A stretch of 53,513 bases of DNA from Bacteroidota bacterium (GTDB lineage: Bacteria; Bacteroidota; Ignavibacteria; Kryptoniales; JAKASW01). Position 1 is the first letter of the stretch. Each line of letters opens with the position of its first letter. Shown piece by piece: positions 1-8,029 of this stretch. Where the stretch lies: assembly GCA_021811615.1 (NCBI GenBank), contig JAJZNW010000088.1, forward strand, positions 1 through 53,513, given 5' to 3'. Below the pieces are notes generated by a model that had not been told where the DNA came from, did no database searches, and was given only the letters and a program-made list of their open reading frames with translations. The position numbers and the translations under genes are program-made.

Positions 1-75
1 CGGCTGTCCGACAACTCGTCAAGCATTGCTTCCCACTTCGCTCTTCGCTTATAAGGTTGCTTATCCTGACTCCTG

Positions 76-100
76 CCAGGAACTCGACGAGTTCTCCTGG
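76..100. repeat. Imperfect GC-rich hairpin
   Basis: The arms CCAGGAACTCG and CGAGTTCTCCTGG pair around a single A, with a two-base bulge. The outer part shares the CCTG/CAGG flavour of several other hairpins in this window. No T-run follows on either strand, so a role in termination is only possible. Confidence 0.4.
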
Positions 101-380
101 GGTCACGCTCAAATCTTCCATACCGTGCCGCCCGCACACACCTTGGTTCGATGGGTGGATGAGTAGCGCCTTCGCCTCCATAGTGCAGGCTCGACCTTGT
201 CCCATCTTTGGCCGACCGGTTCATCTGTGGGTACTCCACTTCGATTGCGGCCCGGTATTTCTCCTCATGCCCTTCGGATTCCATCTCGCAATGGACACCC
301 TGCCCTCCGATGTCTCTTTCACATCGGCCAGCGAGATTTCACTCCCGCTTTCGGATATAGTGCTCCTCATCCGAGCACCA

Positions 381-397
381 GAGGGACTCGAACCCTC
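381..397 (-). other. tRNA T-arm-like fragment
   Basis: Read on the minus strand, GAGGG-TTCGAGT-CCCTC is a perfect five-base-pair stem with a seven-base TTCGAGT loop, as in a tRNA T-arm. The flanking bases do not give a matching acceptor stem, D-arm or anticodon arm, and there is no CCA. It is either a decayed tRNA or a chance resemblance, not a working tRNA gene. Confidence 0.25.
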
Positions 398-726
398 CTG
401 ATCTGAGCGCTGCCCAGCGCACAATATGGCCTCATCCGACTCCCTGCCAACACTCTTCCACTTCGTTTCCTTATCGGAAAAGTCCTTTTGTTCAGGCTCA
501 CCACCTGTACAGTTGGCGAGGGTCTCCCAAGTCCCGTCTTGTCTCTGTCTGCTCATGTCGCCGCTAACACCCCGGAGATGCACCATGCCGCATTTCTCTG
601 CTCTTACCATGATATTCTGACTTCTCCCGACAAATTCATAGAAATTGTCGGGATCGTCCATCTCAATCATATTTACGAGGCTACCTTTGCGTTCACTCAC
701 GTTGCAACCTGGTCATTTGCGTCGCT

Positions 727-752
727 CCCGATTCCTGCCGGCAGGAGTCGGG
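727..752. repeat. Near-perfect 26-bp palindrome, possible terminator
   Basis: CCCGATTCCTGCC is followed directly by GGCAGGAGTCGGG, giving 13-base arms with one mismatch. It lies about 130 bases past the stop of the SGNH esterase gene (882) and would form a strong hairpin in that transcript. No U-run follows, so it may be a REP-like or RNA-stabilising element instead of a classic intrinsic terminator. Its CCTGCC/GGCAGG core recurs at 52065-52091. Confidence 0.45.
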
Positions 753-881
753 ATACGTTGTCGAGTCGCTTAGCGTGCAGCCGTTTCCAGCCATACACCG
801 ACTCCTCACTACACAGCTGCAGAGTCTTACTGTGTTCGGAACTTTTCATCCGAATAGAAACAAGACAGTTTACCTTGGCAC

Positions 882-2471
882 TCATTTCAACAACAGTAGT
901 TTCCTCGTCTGCACGAACGAACCCGCATGCAGCCGATAGTAGTAAACACCGCTCGCCAAGTTCGTCGCATTCCATTCACGCGAATAGCTGCCCGCAGGCA
1001 GTTCTTCAGAGACAATTTCCGCGACTTCTCTTCCGATCGAATCGAATATGTCGAGCGAAACGAACGATCTCGAAGGAAGGGTGAAGGAGATATTCGTCGA
1101 CGGGTTGAATGGATTGGGATAATTCTGTTCGAGCACATAGCCGTAGATCGTCTTCGTGGATTTCACTCCGGACGCCGTGGTATCCGCCGCGGCGAACAGG
1201 CTCAGGTCGACCGATTCGCCCATCTTCTTGTGTCCTGCTGCATCGGGGTGCAGCCCGTCGTTCTGGTACGACGATACGAGGCTCAGCGTGTCCAGCGGAT
1301 TTCGCATCGCTTTGTCGAAATCGATGCACGCATCGAAATTACCCGGAGTACGAATCCATTGGTTGACACTCTCGCGGCACGATTCGCTGTACTGGTTATA
1401 GTAGCCGTTGCCTTTGAAGGGCATAATGGTGGCGCCGTAGATTCTGATATTTTTTGCGTGAGCTTTGATGATCATCTGGCGATAAGCGGCGATGAGGTTG
1501 GCCTCCATTGTTGTCGCGGCCGAGGAGGAGCGCACACCGCCTATATCGTTGACTCCTTCAAACACAATCGCCCATCGTACTCCGCTCTGGTTGATAATGT
1601 CCCTGTCAAACCGGCTGACTCCCGTGGGTCCCAATCCACCCGCAAGCACGGCGTTGCCGCCGATCCCCATGTTGAGGACACCGATGTCGTCAGTGCTCGA
1701 GTCCTGGAGCAGGCGTTCAGAAAATATGTCGGGCCATCTGTTTTGCATATTTGTGGTCGAGCCCCGTCCGTCGGTGATGGAGTTGCCGAGGATTGCGATA
1801 CAGGCGGCATTCGACGGCGCCAGCACTTCGATCGTATTGATATTGTACCAGTGCTCCGTAGCGGCAGCTCCCGCAAAATCAGTCTTAGCCGCGTTGTTTC
1901 CTGACAAAATATATGACGTGGTACGCGATCCCGGATGGCCGGTGACGGTGGAGGAGGTCTGGCCGTAGTAGATAGTGATCGCCAGCTGCATCCTCGGCGT
2001 CAAATAGAATGCTATCGGATCCGACGTAACCGCCGCACCGGCATCTATCGTGACCTCGGGGCCGCCATCGAACTTCAATTCCTCATCTGTCGATGTATCG
2101 ATAGTGCTCCCTCCCGTCGATACGGCGATGTGAACAGATTTCATCGTAACGGCGCTCGTGCTGAATTCATTTGAAAACCCGACACGCAGTGTGTCTCCGC
2201 CTATAGAGACTGCGACGACCTGCCGCAGCGCATTATCCGTCAGGCCCGGCGATGGGGGATTGTTGTATGTTTCAACGAGCTGCGGCGCCGTGCTCCACGT
2301 TCCAACCCACTTCTTCGCGCCGACTATCTCCTGTTGCCCGTATGAAAGCGAATAAAGACCGAGCAGTGAGATAAGCATGACCGAAACTACCTGGCTGCGA
2401 CGCAGGAACCGAAGAGCCTCACGATGCCGTAAGTTAGATATGTTATGCACGACAGGATTGTTATTCATCAT
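882..2471 (-). CDS. SGNH/GDSL hydrolase, probable carbohydrate esterase, T9SS-sorted
   Basis: A 529-residue secreted hydrolase. A hydrophobic signal segment spans about residues 27-45. The SGNH blocks are visible: GNSITDG (229-235, Ser231 nucleophile), GIGG (269-272), GVND (306-309, Asn308) and DGLHPD (405-410, Asp405/His408 of the triad). The C-terminal 80 residues form a sorting domain (NYPNPFNPS near 450) ending in a basic-Leu tail, so the protein should cross the outer membrane by T9SS and stay on the surface. The start overlaps the GH3 stop by four bases (ATGA), with AGGAG eight bases upstream, so the two are translationally coupled. Beside a GH3 it probably removes acetyl groups from hemicellulose. 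Substrate is inferred. Lysophospholipase-like SGNH enzymes share these blocks. Confidence 0.85.
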   Translation of the reverse strand: MMNNNPVVHNISNLRHREALRFLRRSQVVSVMLISLLGLYSLSYGQQEIVGAKKWVGTWSTAPQLVETYNNPPSPGLTDNALRQVVAVSIGGDTLRVGFSNEFSTSAVTMKSVHIAVSTGGSTIDTSTDEELKFDGGPEVTIDAGAAVTSDPIAFYLTPRMQLAITIYYGQTSSTVTGHPGSRTTSYILSGNNAAKTDFAGAAATEHWYNINTIEVLAPSNAACIAILGNSITDGRGSTTNMQNRWPDIFSERLLQDSSTDDIGVLNMGIGGNAVLAGGLGPTGVSRFDRDIINQSGVRWAIVFEGVNDIGGVRSSSAATTMEANLIAAYRQMIIKAHAKNIRIYGATIMPFKGNGYYNQYSESCRESVNQWIRTPGNFDACIDFDKAMRNPLDTLSLVSSYQNDGLHPDAAGHKKMGESVDLSLFAAADTTASGVKSTKTIYGYVLEQNYPNPFNPSTNISFTLPSRSFVSLDIFDSIGREVAEIVSEELPAGSYSREWNATNLASGVYYYRLHAGSFVQTRKLLLLK

Positions 2472-5281
2472 TGAACGTTCTCCTCTTTATCGGGTCTTTG
2501 CCCGATCGTTATTGCCTTCCTCAATCGAATGTCCTTGCACGAGCTCCCGATTTGGATCTCCCACTTACCGGGTTCAATCTTGAAATCGTTCATACCGGTA
2601 TCGTAGAATGCGAATTCCGACGCAGGTAATTCAAACGAAATAGTCTTGCTTTCCCCGGGAGCGAGCGTGATCCTCCGAAACCGTTTCAGTTGATTGACAG
2701 GTACCTTCATGGTTGCATCGGCATAATGCAAGTAGAGCTGTGCGGTCTCGTCGCCTTCCATTTTCCCTGTGTTTCGGACCGTGAACCCGACTGCGACCGT
2801 AGTGTTTTGCGAAACCGTATCGGCACTCAGTTCCAGATCGGCGTATTGGAAAGTCGTGTACGAAAGGCCGTATCCGAACGGGTAAAGAACGGGCCTATCG
2901 AAATACATGTAAGTCCGCGGTTGATTGACAATGTCGTAGTCCGGCATGGGCGGGAGCTCCTTCGTCGACGCGTAGAAAGTTTCGGGAAGCTTGCCGCCCG
3001 GATTGACATCACCGAATAGGACAGCGGCGATCGCATCGCCCTGGAATTCGCCGTCATACCATGCCTCGACTAATCCCTTCGCTTTCTTCTCGGTTCCCTC
3101 AAGGGCGACGGGGCCTCCGTTCACAAGAACAATAACGATGTTCGGGTTAACGGCAGCGACCGCATTGACGAGATCCCTCTGGACTTCCGGCAATTCGATT
3201 TCGGTTCGATCCAGCTCCTCGCGTGAGATGGTCGGAGAAGTCCCGAGCACGAGAACGACGAGATCGTTTCTCGCGGCAACCTCCTGCGCCGATTCGAATT
3301 CTTTCTGGCCGAGATCCCACGTCAGTCTTGCAGCCGCGCCCAACTCGTTGTCGTACTGCTCGAACGCGACATCGTACTCTTTGCCGGGTACCATGTCTAC
3401 CTGCACGCTATGCGGCTCTTCGGCGTGATCCCTCCAGTCGTTGATCAGCAATTTCCCATTGATATAGAGACGGCCGCCGTCGTCGGTGCTTATTCCGATG
3501 TGATGCACCGTGTCCGGGGGAATTATCCTGCCCGTCCACCGGATGGAAAAATGATCTTTGGGGAGGCCGGGAGCGGGCGAGCCGGTTCCGAAGTTGAAAT
3601 TCACCGTTGAGTCGACGCGCGTCAGGACCGGGTTTCCCTTCAGATTCATATTGTCGAAGTATTCGCCTTTCATACCGGCTTTGCCGGTTCCCTCAACTTC
3701 GGCGAAGTATCGGGATTCGATCGGTCTCAGCGCTCCGCTGGCGATAGTGGATCCCATGGCATACTCCACTCTGATCCCCGAGGCTGCGGCTTTCCGTTTT
3801 ATCCCTTCAAGGGGACTGACCTGTACGTTCGGAAACCCTGTATAGATTCCCAGCTGTGCCTCGGCCGCATTCGGACCGATTACCGCTATCGATTTAACTT
3901 TGCTCCTGTCGAGCGGCAGTATGCCGTCGTTCTTGAGGAGCACGATGGCCTTGCGCGCTGCTTCGAGCGCAAGCTCGCGGTTCGCCTTCGAGTCGAGTCT
4001 CGCCGGGGTAATGGCATCGTAAGGCACGGCGGTGGGTGGATCGAACTCGCCGAGCCGGAATCTTGCGGAAAGGACCCGCTCCAGCGCCCGATCGAGATCT
4101 CTCTCATCCAGCAATCCTTCATCGAGAGCTTTCTTAATATTGTCGCGGTAGGTTATTCCACAGTTCAGATCGCACCCCGCACGAATGCTTCTCGCGACAG
4201 CCTCGGCGGCGGTCTTGAAAAAATGGTGGCTTGTCACCATGTCGTTGATGGCGCCGCAGTCCGAGACGACATATCCCTGGAATCCCCACCTTCCTCTCAG
4301 CAGATCGGTCATCAGAAACGTATTCGCGTTGCACGGAACCTGGTTCAGCTCGTTGTACGCACCCATGATGGAGTAGGCCCCGCCTTCCACAATCGCCGCT
4401 TTGAAAGCCGGAAGGTAGTACTCGAACAGGCTTCGCATATCGACGTCCGAGGATCCCGTATGCCGGCGTTCTTCCTCGTTGTTCGCGATGAAGTGCTTGG
4501 GTGTGGATACCGTCTTCAGGTAATAGGGATCGTCGCCCTGCATCCCTCTGACGAACGCCACGCCCATGCGCGAAAGCAGATACGGATCTTCGCTGTACGA
4601 TTCCTCGTTCCGGCCCCAGCGGGGATCGCGCGAAATGTTGAGAGTCGGACTCCAGTAAGTCAGTCCTTTCCCGTCGAGGACGTTCAACGCACGCGCTTCG
4701 TCGGATATCGCCGAAGCGACGCGGTGCACGAGATCCGGATCCCATGTGGCTCCCATCGCAACGGCCTGGGGGAACGAGGTCGCCCCCATCGCGAGCACTC
4801 CATGCAGAGCCTCGTTCCAATAGTTGTACCTCTCGAGGCCCAACCGTGGAATCGAATCCGCCTCGTTGATCAGCTGCGCGATCTTCTCGTCGACAGTCAT
4901 CAGGCCTATCAGGTCCGAAAGCCTTTCCTTGTAGGAATGCGGTTTGAAGACGTTCACGATCAATGAACTTGTTGGAGAGTCACCCGCCGTGCCTTTGGCC
5001 TCGAGGACCAGCAAGTAGTAACCGGGGCGGGGGAAGGTCACTTCCGTAACGGGGTCAGAAGCATCCTTGAAAACGACGCCGGAGTTCTGAGGACATGTCC
5101 ATTCCGTTCTGATACTCCCCGGCGAAATTCTGCCCTCGAGTTTTGCTGAATGCGCCTTCTCCCATTCCAGGATTTGATTTCTTCCGGCACTGACAGAGAT
5201 AGTCTGAGCAGACGCTGCTGCATAGATAACGAGCAGGAGTGCAGCTATCGCTATCGCCGGCCTGACGATTCTAGCTTTCAT
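2468..5281 (-). CDS. GH3 beta-glycosidase (xylosidase/glucosidase) with PA14 domain
   Basis: A 937-residue enzyme starting at the ATG that follows CGGAGA and opens a clear signal peptide ending AAASAQ. An in-frame ATG 33 bases earlier lacks these features. After an N-terminal beta-rich segment comes the GH3 barrel with the typical NISRDPRWGRN, KHF and GYVVSDCGA motifs. Asp341 in SDCGA is the family nucleophile. A PA14 insert (roughly residues 535-670, with STDDGGRLYINGK) lies in the second domain and a fibronectin-III-like domain ends the protein. PA14-bearing GH3s release terminal glucose or xylose from oligosaccharides. With this neighbourhood beta-xylosidase is the likelier role. No sorting domain is present, so it should be periplasmic. 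Spaced 45 bases from the DUF362 gene upstream and overlapping the esterase downstream. Confidence 0.92.
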   Translation of the reverse strand: MKARIVRPAIAIAALLLVIYAAASAQTISVSAGRNQILEWEKAHSAKLEGRISPGSIRTEWTCPQNSGVVFKDASDPVTEVTFPRPGYYLLVLEAKGTAGDSPTSSLIVNVFKPHSYKERLSDLIGLMTVDEKIAQLINEADSIPRLGLERYNYWNEALHGVLAMGATSFPQAVAMGATWDPDLVHRVASAISDEARALNVLDGKGLTYWSPTLNISRDPRWGRNEESYSEDPYLLSRMGVAFVRGMQGDDPYYLKTVSTPKHFIANNEEERRHTGSSDVDMRSLFEYYLPAFKAAIVEGGAYSIMGAYNELNQVPCNANTFLMTDLLRGRWGFQGYVVSDCGAINDMVTSHHFFKTAAEAVARSIRAGCDLNCGITYRDNIKKALDEGLLDERDLDRALERVLSARFRLGEFDPPTAVPYDAITPARLDSKANRELALEAARKAIVLLKNDGILPLDRSKVKSIAVIGPNAAEAQLGIYTGFPNVQVSPLEGIKRKAAASGIRVEYAMGSTIASGALRPIESRYFAEVEGTGKAGMKGEYFDNMNLKGNPVLTRVDSTVNFNFGTGSPAPGLPKDHFSIRWTGRIIPPDTVHHIGISTDDGGRLYINGKLLINDWRDHAEEPHSVQVDMVPGKEYDVAFEQYDNELGAAARLTWDLGQKEFESAQEVAARNDLVVLVLGTSPTISREELDRTEIELPEVQRDLVNAVAAVNPNIVIVLVNGGPVALEGTEKKAKGLVEAWYDGEFQGDAIAAVLFGDVNPGGKLPETFYASTKELPPMPDYDIVNQPRTYMYFDRPVLYPFGYGLSYTTFQYADLELSADTVSQNTTVAVGFTVRNTGKMEGDETAQLYLHYADATMKVPVNQLKRFRRITLAPGESKTISFELPASEFAFYDTGMNDFKIEPGKWEIQIGSSCKDIRLRKAITIGQRPDKEENVQ

Positions 5282-5326
5282 ATGATTCTCCGATTGAATG
5301 ACATGAGTCGACACGCAGGTCGTATG

Positions 5327-6844
5327 CTATTTTTCGTAGATCATCTTGATAGTTTCGGCGAAATGCCCGGCCTGCATACGGCACAGGTATACTCCGCTGG
5401 CAAGACCGGTCGCGCTCCACTGCAGCTTGTGTTCACCCGCCGGAACCCGGCCGTCGACGAGAGTCTCGATCTCTCTTCCGGTGATGTCGTAGACTCTCAC
5501 GGTGACGCGTTCGGCCCGCGGCAAATAAAAGACTATCGACGTGGACGGATTGAATGGGTTAGGATAATTGGCGCAAAGCTGGAACCTGGAAGGTTGTGCC
5601 GGGGCGGCAATCGGTCGAACAGCCGTCACGAGGCCGGTGCCGTCTCCGACGAGCTGGATCTCATCCATATTGTTGGTACCGATCCCCTTTTGACTGAGCA
5701 GGTGAAGATGATTGTCGGTCGTCGAGGAGGTAGCCGAACCGTCGGTCAAAGGAGCGGGCAACGGGAACAGGTTCGCCGCGGGATTGAGTCCCATGAGATT
5801 TGCACCGATGCTGTCTGTAGCAACCGGGTCGAGCCCTGCGAACAATGCGTGTTTAGTGACGGGAGCGAATCCGGAACACCAGACACCTTCGCCTCCGGTC
5901 GCGCATTTGATTGCGTCCACTACAGCGAGATGGACCGGCCGCGCGGCATTCAAGTCACAAATCGTTTCAGGAAGATAATTCCATTCGGAGTCGGAACTCT
6001 TCGCGTGGTGAAGCATTCCTCTCCGGCCGTTGTCGTTCGTTATCGTATATAATGATTTAGGAACTATTCCGATCTGGTTCTTTAGAGAACATGTCAGACC
6101 CGCGGCGGAATGATGCTTGAGTTTAGGAATGGAGACATAGACGTCGACTTCGTTCAGAATCTTGTTCAAAGTAAAAGAAGCGAAGTTGAAATGGCTGTCC
6201 CCGGTCGACGTCGTGGTGATATTGGAGGCCGTGGTATCGTTCAGATCGACGACGTTGCATCCCAAAGCCTTCACGACGTCGGCATATCCGAACGCGTCGT
6301 CGGATCCGAAGGGAACTTTCGAACCTGTGGTCTGCCACGTCGCATCCCAAAGGGCCTCGACTATATAGAGATCTGTCGGGTTCACTCCCGCGTCGATGAT
6401 GAACTGGCCGACGGCCTGGATGACGGCTGGATGTGTCCACATCGCCTCGGTCACGGTATATCCACCCAGCTTTGGATTTGAAGCATTTCCAGACCCGCCC
6501 GTGAGATTGATTTTTATCGCCACCTTCTTTCCTTTACCGAACAGAGCGGACACTTTGCCGGATTGATTCTGATCGAGAAGCTGGAGAAGATACCTGACCT
6601 TCTGTTTGACGCCACCGTTATCCGGGTCATCGTAGACATAGCCGTCGGCCGATGTATCCTTCGTATCGGTGATCGCCACGGTTGCAAGAAACGAAGAAGG
6701 TCTTTTGAAATTGTACCCGAAGACACCTGATGGCTTCAGGTAAGGTACGACAAGCAGGCCGGCGACTGCGGTGCCGGCTTTCCTGATGAAGTCACGCCGT
6801 GAAGAATCCATGCCCTGTGGATTTTCCTTGTCCCTTTGTCTCAT
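5327..6844 (-). CDS. DUF362 protein with Tat signal and T9SS sorting domain
   Basis: A 505-residue protein. The N-terminus carries a twin-arginine signal, SRRDFIRKAG, followed by a hydrophobic stretch (about residues 15-45). The middle matches the DUF362 family: KVAIKINLTGG, IPKLKHHSAAGLTCSLKNQ and a C-terminal LDPVATDSIGANLMG segment. No cysteine cluster for an iron-sulfur centre is evident in this copy. The last 80 residues are a T9SS sorting domain ([11 protein letters not shown] near 425). It would therefore be folded in the cytoplasm, exported by Tat and then secreted by T9SS. It is first in the apparent DUF362-GH3-SGNH operon. The biochemical function of DUF362 is unknown. A cofactor-binding role is a guess from the Tat signal alone. 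Confidence 0.85.
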   Translation of the reverse strand: MRQRDKENPQGMDSSRRDFIRKAGTAVAGLLVVPYLKPSGVFGYNFKRPSSFLATVAITDTKDTSADGYVYDDPDNGGVKQKVRYLLQLLDQNQSGKVSALFGKGKKVAIKINLTGGSGNASNPKLGGYTVTEAMWTHPAVIQAVGQFIIDAGVNPTDLYIVEALWDATWQTTGSKVPFGSDDAFGYADVVKALGCNVVDLNDTTASNITTTSTGDSHFNFASFTLNKILNEVDVYVSIPKLKHHSAAGLTCSLKNQIGIVPKSLYTITNDNGRRGMLHHAKSSDSEWNYLPETICDLNAARPVHLAVVDAIKCATGGEGVWCSGFAPVTKHALFAGLDPVATDSIGANLMGLNPAANLFPLPAPLTDGSATSSTTDNHLHLLSQKGIGTNNMDEIQLVGDGTGLVTAVRPIAAPAQPSRFQLCANYPNPFNPSTSIVFYLPRAERVTVRVYDITGREIETLVDGRVPAGEHKLQWSATGLASGVYLCRMQAGHFAETIKMIYEK

Positions 6845-7300
6845 ATAGCCTCCTGACTGCTAACGTAAAGTGTTTTTAATTAAAGCTTACCCAATTTATC
6901 TCCACATTCTTGATCTGAGTCAGTTGTACAACCAGGTTGTGAATTCCCGGTGGAAATTCCGATAGCGCCGATCGTTTCACCGCCGAGAGCGTCTTGCATC
7001 CGATTATGCAATTTAAGCAATACGGCACTATGTGATGCAGCCTTTTTTTCTTGAGGATGCTGTCGGAACGATCGGAATCCCTGAATCGCATCCGGTACTT
7101 TTCTACGCGGCTCGAATCGCCCGCATTCCCGGTATTCCTTGCGTTCGAACCTGCACGAATATATTTCACTCCGCTGTCCGGAGATCAGGATAATTGCCGC
7201 CGGGTATTCCCGATATTGCTTTCACAATCAGCGGTCTTTTGCCCGCATTCGATTCCATTACCTGCAGATCGTCGGTTCCGTATATGCGCATGCTCTTTCC
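6845..7300. other. Degenerate stretch between the DUF5989 and DUF362 genes
   Basis: Several short minus-strand frames overlap here. One of 41 codons (7166-7291) starts nine bases after the DUF5989 stop with a weak ribosome site; another of 97 codons (6876-7169) opens at its stop. Neither resembles a known protein. In intact carbamoyltransferase clusters further membrane and hydrolase genes often follow DUF5989, so this may be what is left of them, but the sequence does not prove it. Confidence 0.35.
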
Positions 7301-7489
7301 TCAGAATAGAGTATAAATGAACGGAGCCAGAGCCGAACCCTGCGTAAGGACGATGAAGAGACCCATGATCATGAGGAGAAAAATGATCGGCCCGAGCCAC
7401 CATTTCTTTCGAATTCTCATAAACGCCCACAACTCTCCGAAAATTTCGAGCCTGCTCCTGATTCTCTTCGTTATCTTCATTGCTAACAT
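7301..7489 (-). CDS. Small DUF5989-like membrane protein
   Basis: A 62-residue protein with a basic amphipathic N-terminal half (RIRSRLEIFGELWAFMRIRKK) and one transmembrane helix (WWLGPIIFLLMIMGLFIVL). This layout matches DUF5989, a small protein found beside NodU/CmcH-type carbamoyltransferases. The chosen start (7489) has GAGGG six bases upstream and overlaps the stop of the carbamoyltransferase fragment by seven bases, the operon arrangement expected for the pair. Its function is not known. Since its partner is truncated it may no longer serve a purpose, although its own frame is intact. Confidence 0.65.
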   Translation of the reverse strand: MLAMKITKRIRSRLEIFGELWAFMRIRKKWWLGPIIFLLMIMGLFIVLTQGSALAPFIYTLF

Positions 7490-7884
7490 TCGATTCCCTC
7501 CCGACATAGGTGGAACTGAGTACGAGATTGATCCAATTCAAAATCCTCATAAAAGATCATTTCGTGGTGCAATCCCGGATTGTCTTTTTCCAAAATGAAG
7601 CTGCCCATGATAGGAGAATCCATCCTGGTACGCATTAAACGCTGCCACGCGTCTTCAGGTCTACATACAATGGGTTCGCCGCGAACCTTAAACGAAACGT
7701 TAATGACTACCGGGAAGCCTCTCTGACGATTGAACTCCAGGATCAGATCATAGCACAACGGATTTTGCCTGCGTGAGATTGTCTGCAGCCTTACGGAGCC
7801 ATCAACGTTCGTCGCGGCAGAAATGCTGCATTTGCCATCCCGCACGGTTGCCACGAACGGCGGTTCCATTTTGTTCTTTCCCAT
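7483..7884 (-). pseudogene. C-terminal remnant of a NodU/CmcH-type carbamoyltransferase
   Basis: The 133-codon frame matches only the end of the carbamoyltransferase family: VDGSVRLQTISRRQNPL, then VINVSFKVRGEPIVC (family form LNTSFNVRGEPIVC) and a final GSFILEKDN. Full-length members have about 550-620 residues, so roughly the first 450 are missing. These include the N-terminal Kae1-like ATP-binding fold that does the chemistry. Upstream (7885-8029) there is no continuation in any frame before the next gene, so the gene was truncated by deletion rather than frameshift. An in-frame ATG remains, so a short peptide could still be made. Confidence 0.75.
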
Positions 7885-8029
7885 TCAATGCTCCCTCCTG
7901 ACAGCTAAGTGTTCTCTTCTTCCCTCTTAATTTAATCCGAGGACATTCCTTTCCAGACTGAAGCAGAACAACATGATTCACTCCCAAGAGAATTATCAAC
8001 AACTCTGCAAGCCCTGTAAGATATAGACT

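Larger units (their letters stand above)
1..881. other. Non-coding stretch downstream of the SGNH esterase gene
   Basis: No open frame here has protein-like composition, a ribosome binding site and recognisable motifs together. The stretch holds two hairpins (76-100 and 727-752) and a tRNA T-arm-like sequence on the minus strand (381-397). It is downstream of the minus-strand gene ending at 882 and probably contains that gene's transcript end. Short frames on both strands are rich in Ser, Arg and Cys and look random. Confidence 0.5.

Noticed and set aside
927-1904. Open frame of 325 codons on the plus strand
   Set aside because: It is antisense to the SGNH esterase gene and Arg/Ser-rich without motifs. 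The minus-strand frame has all SGNH blocks and a sorting domain.
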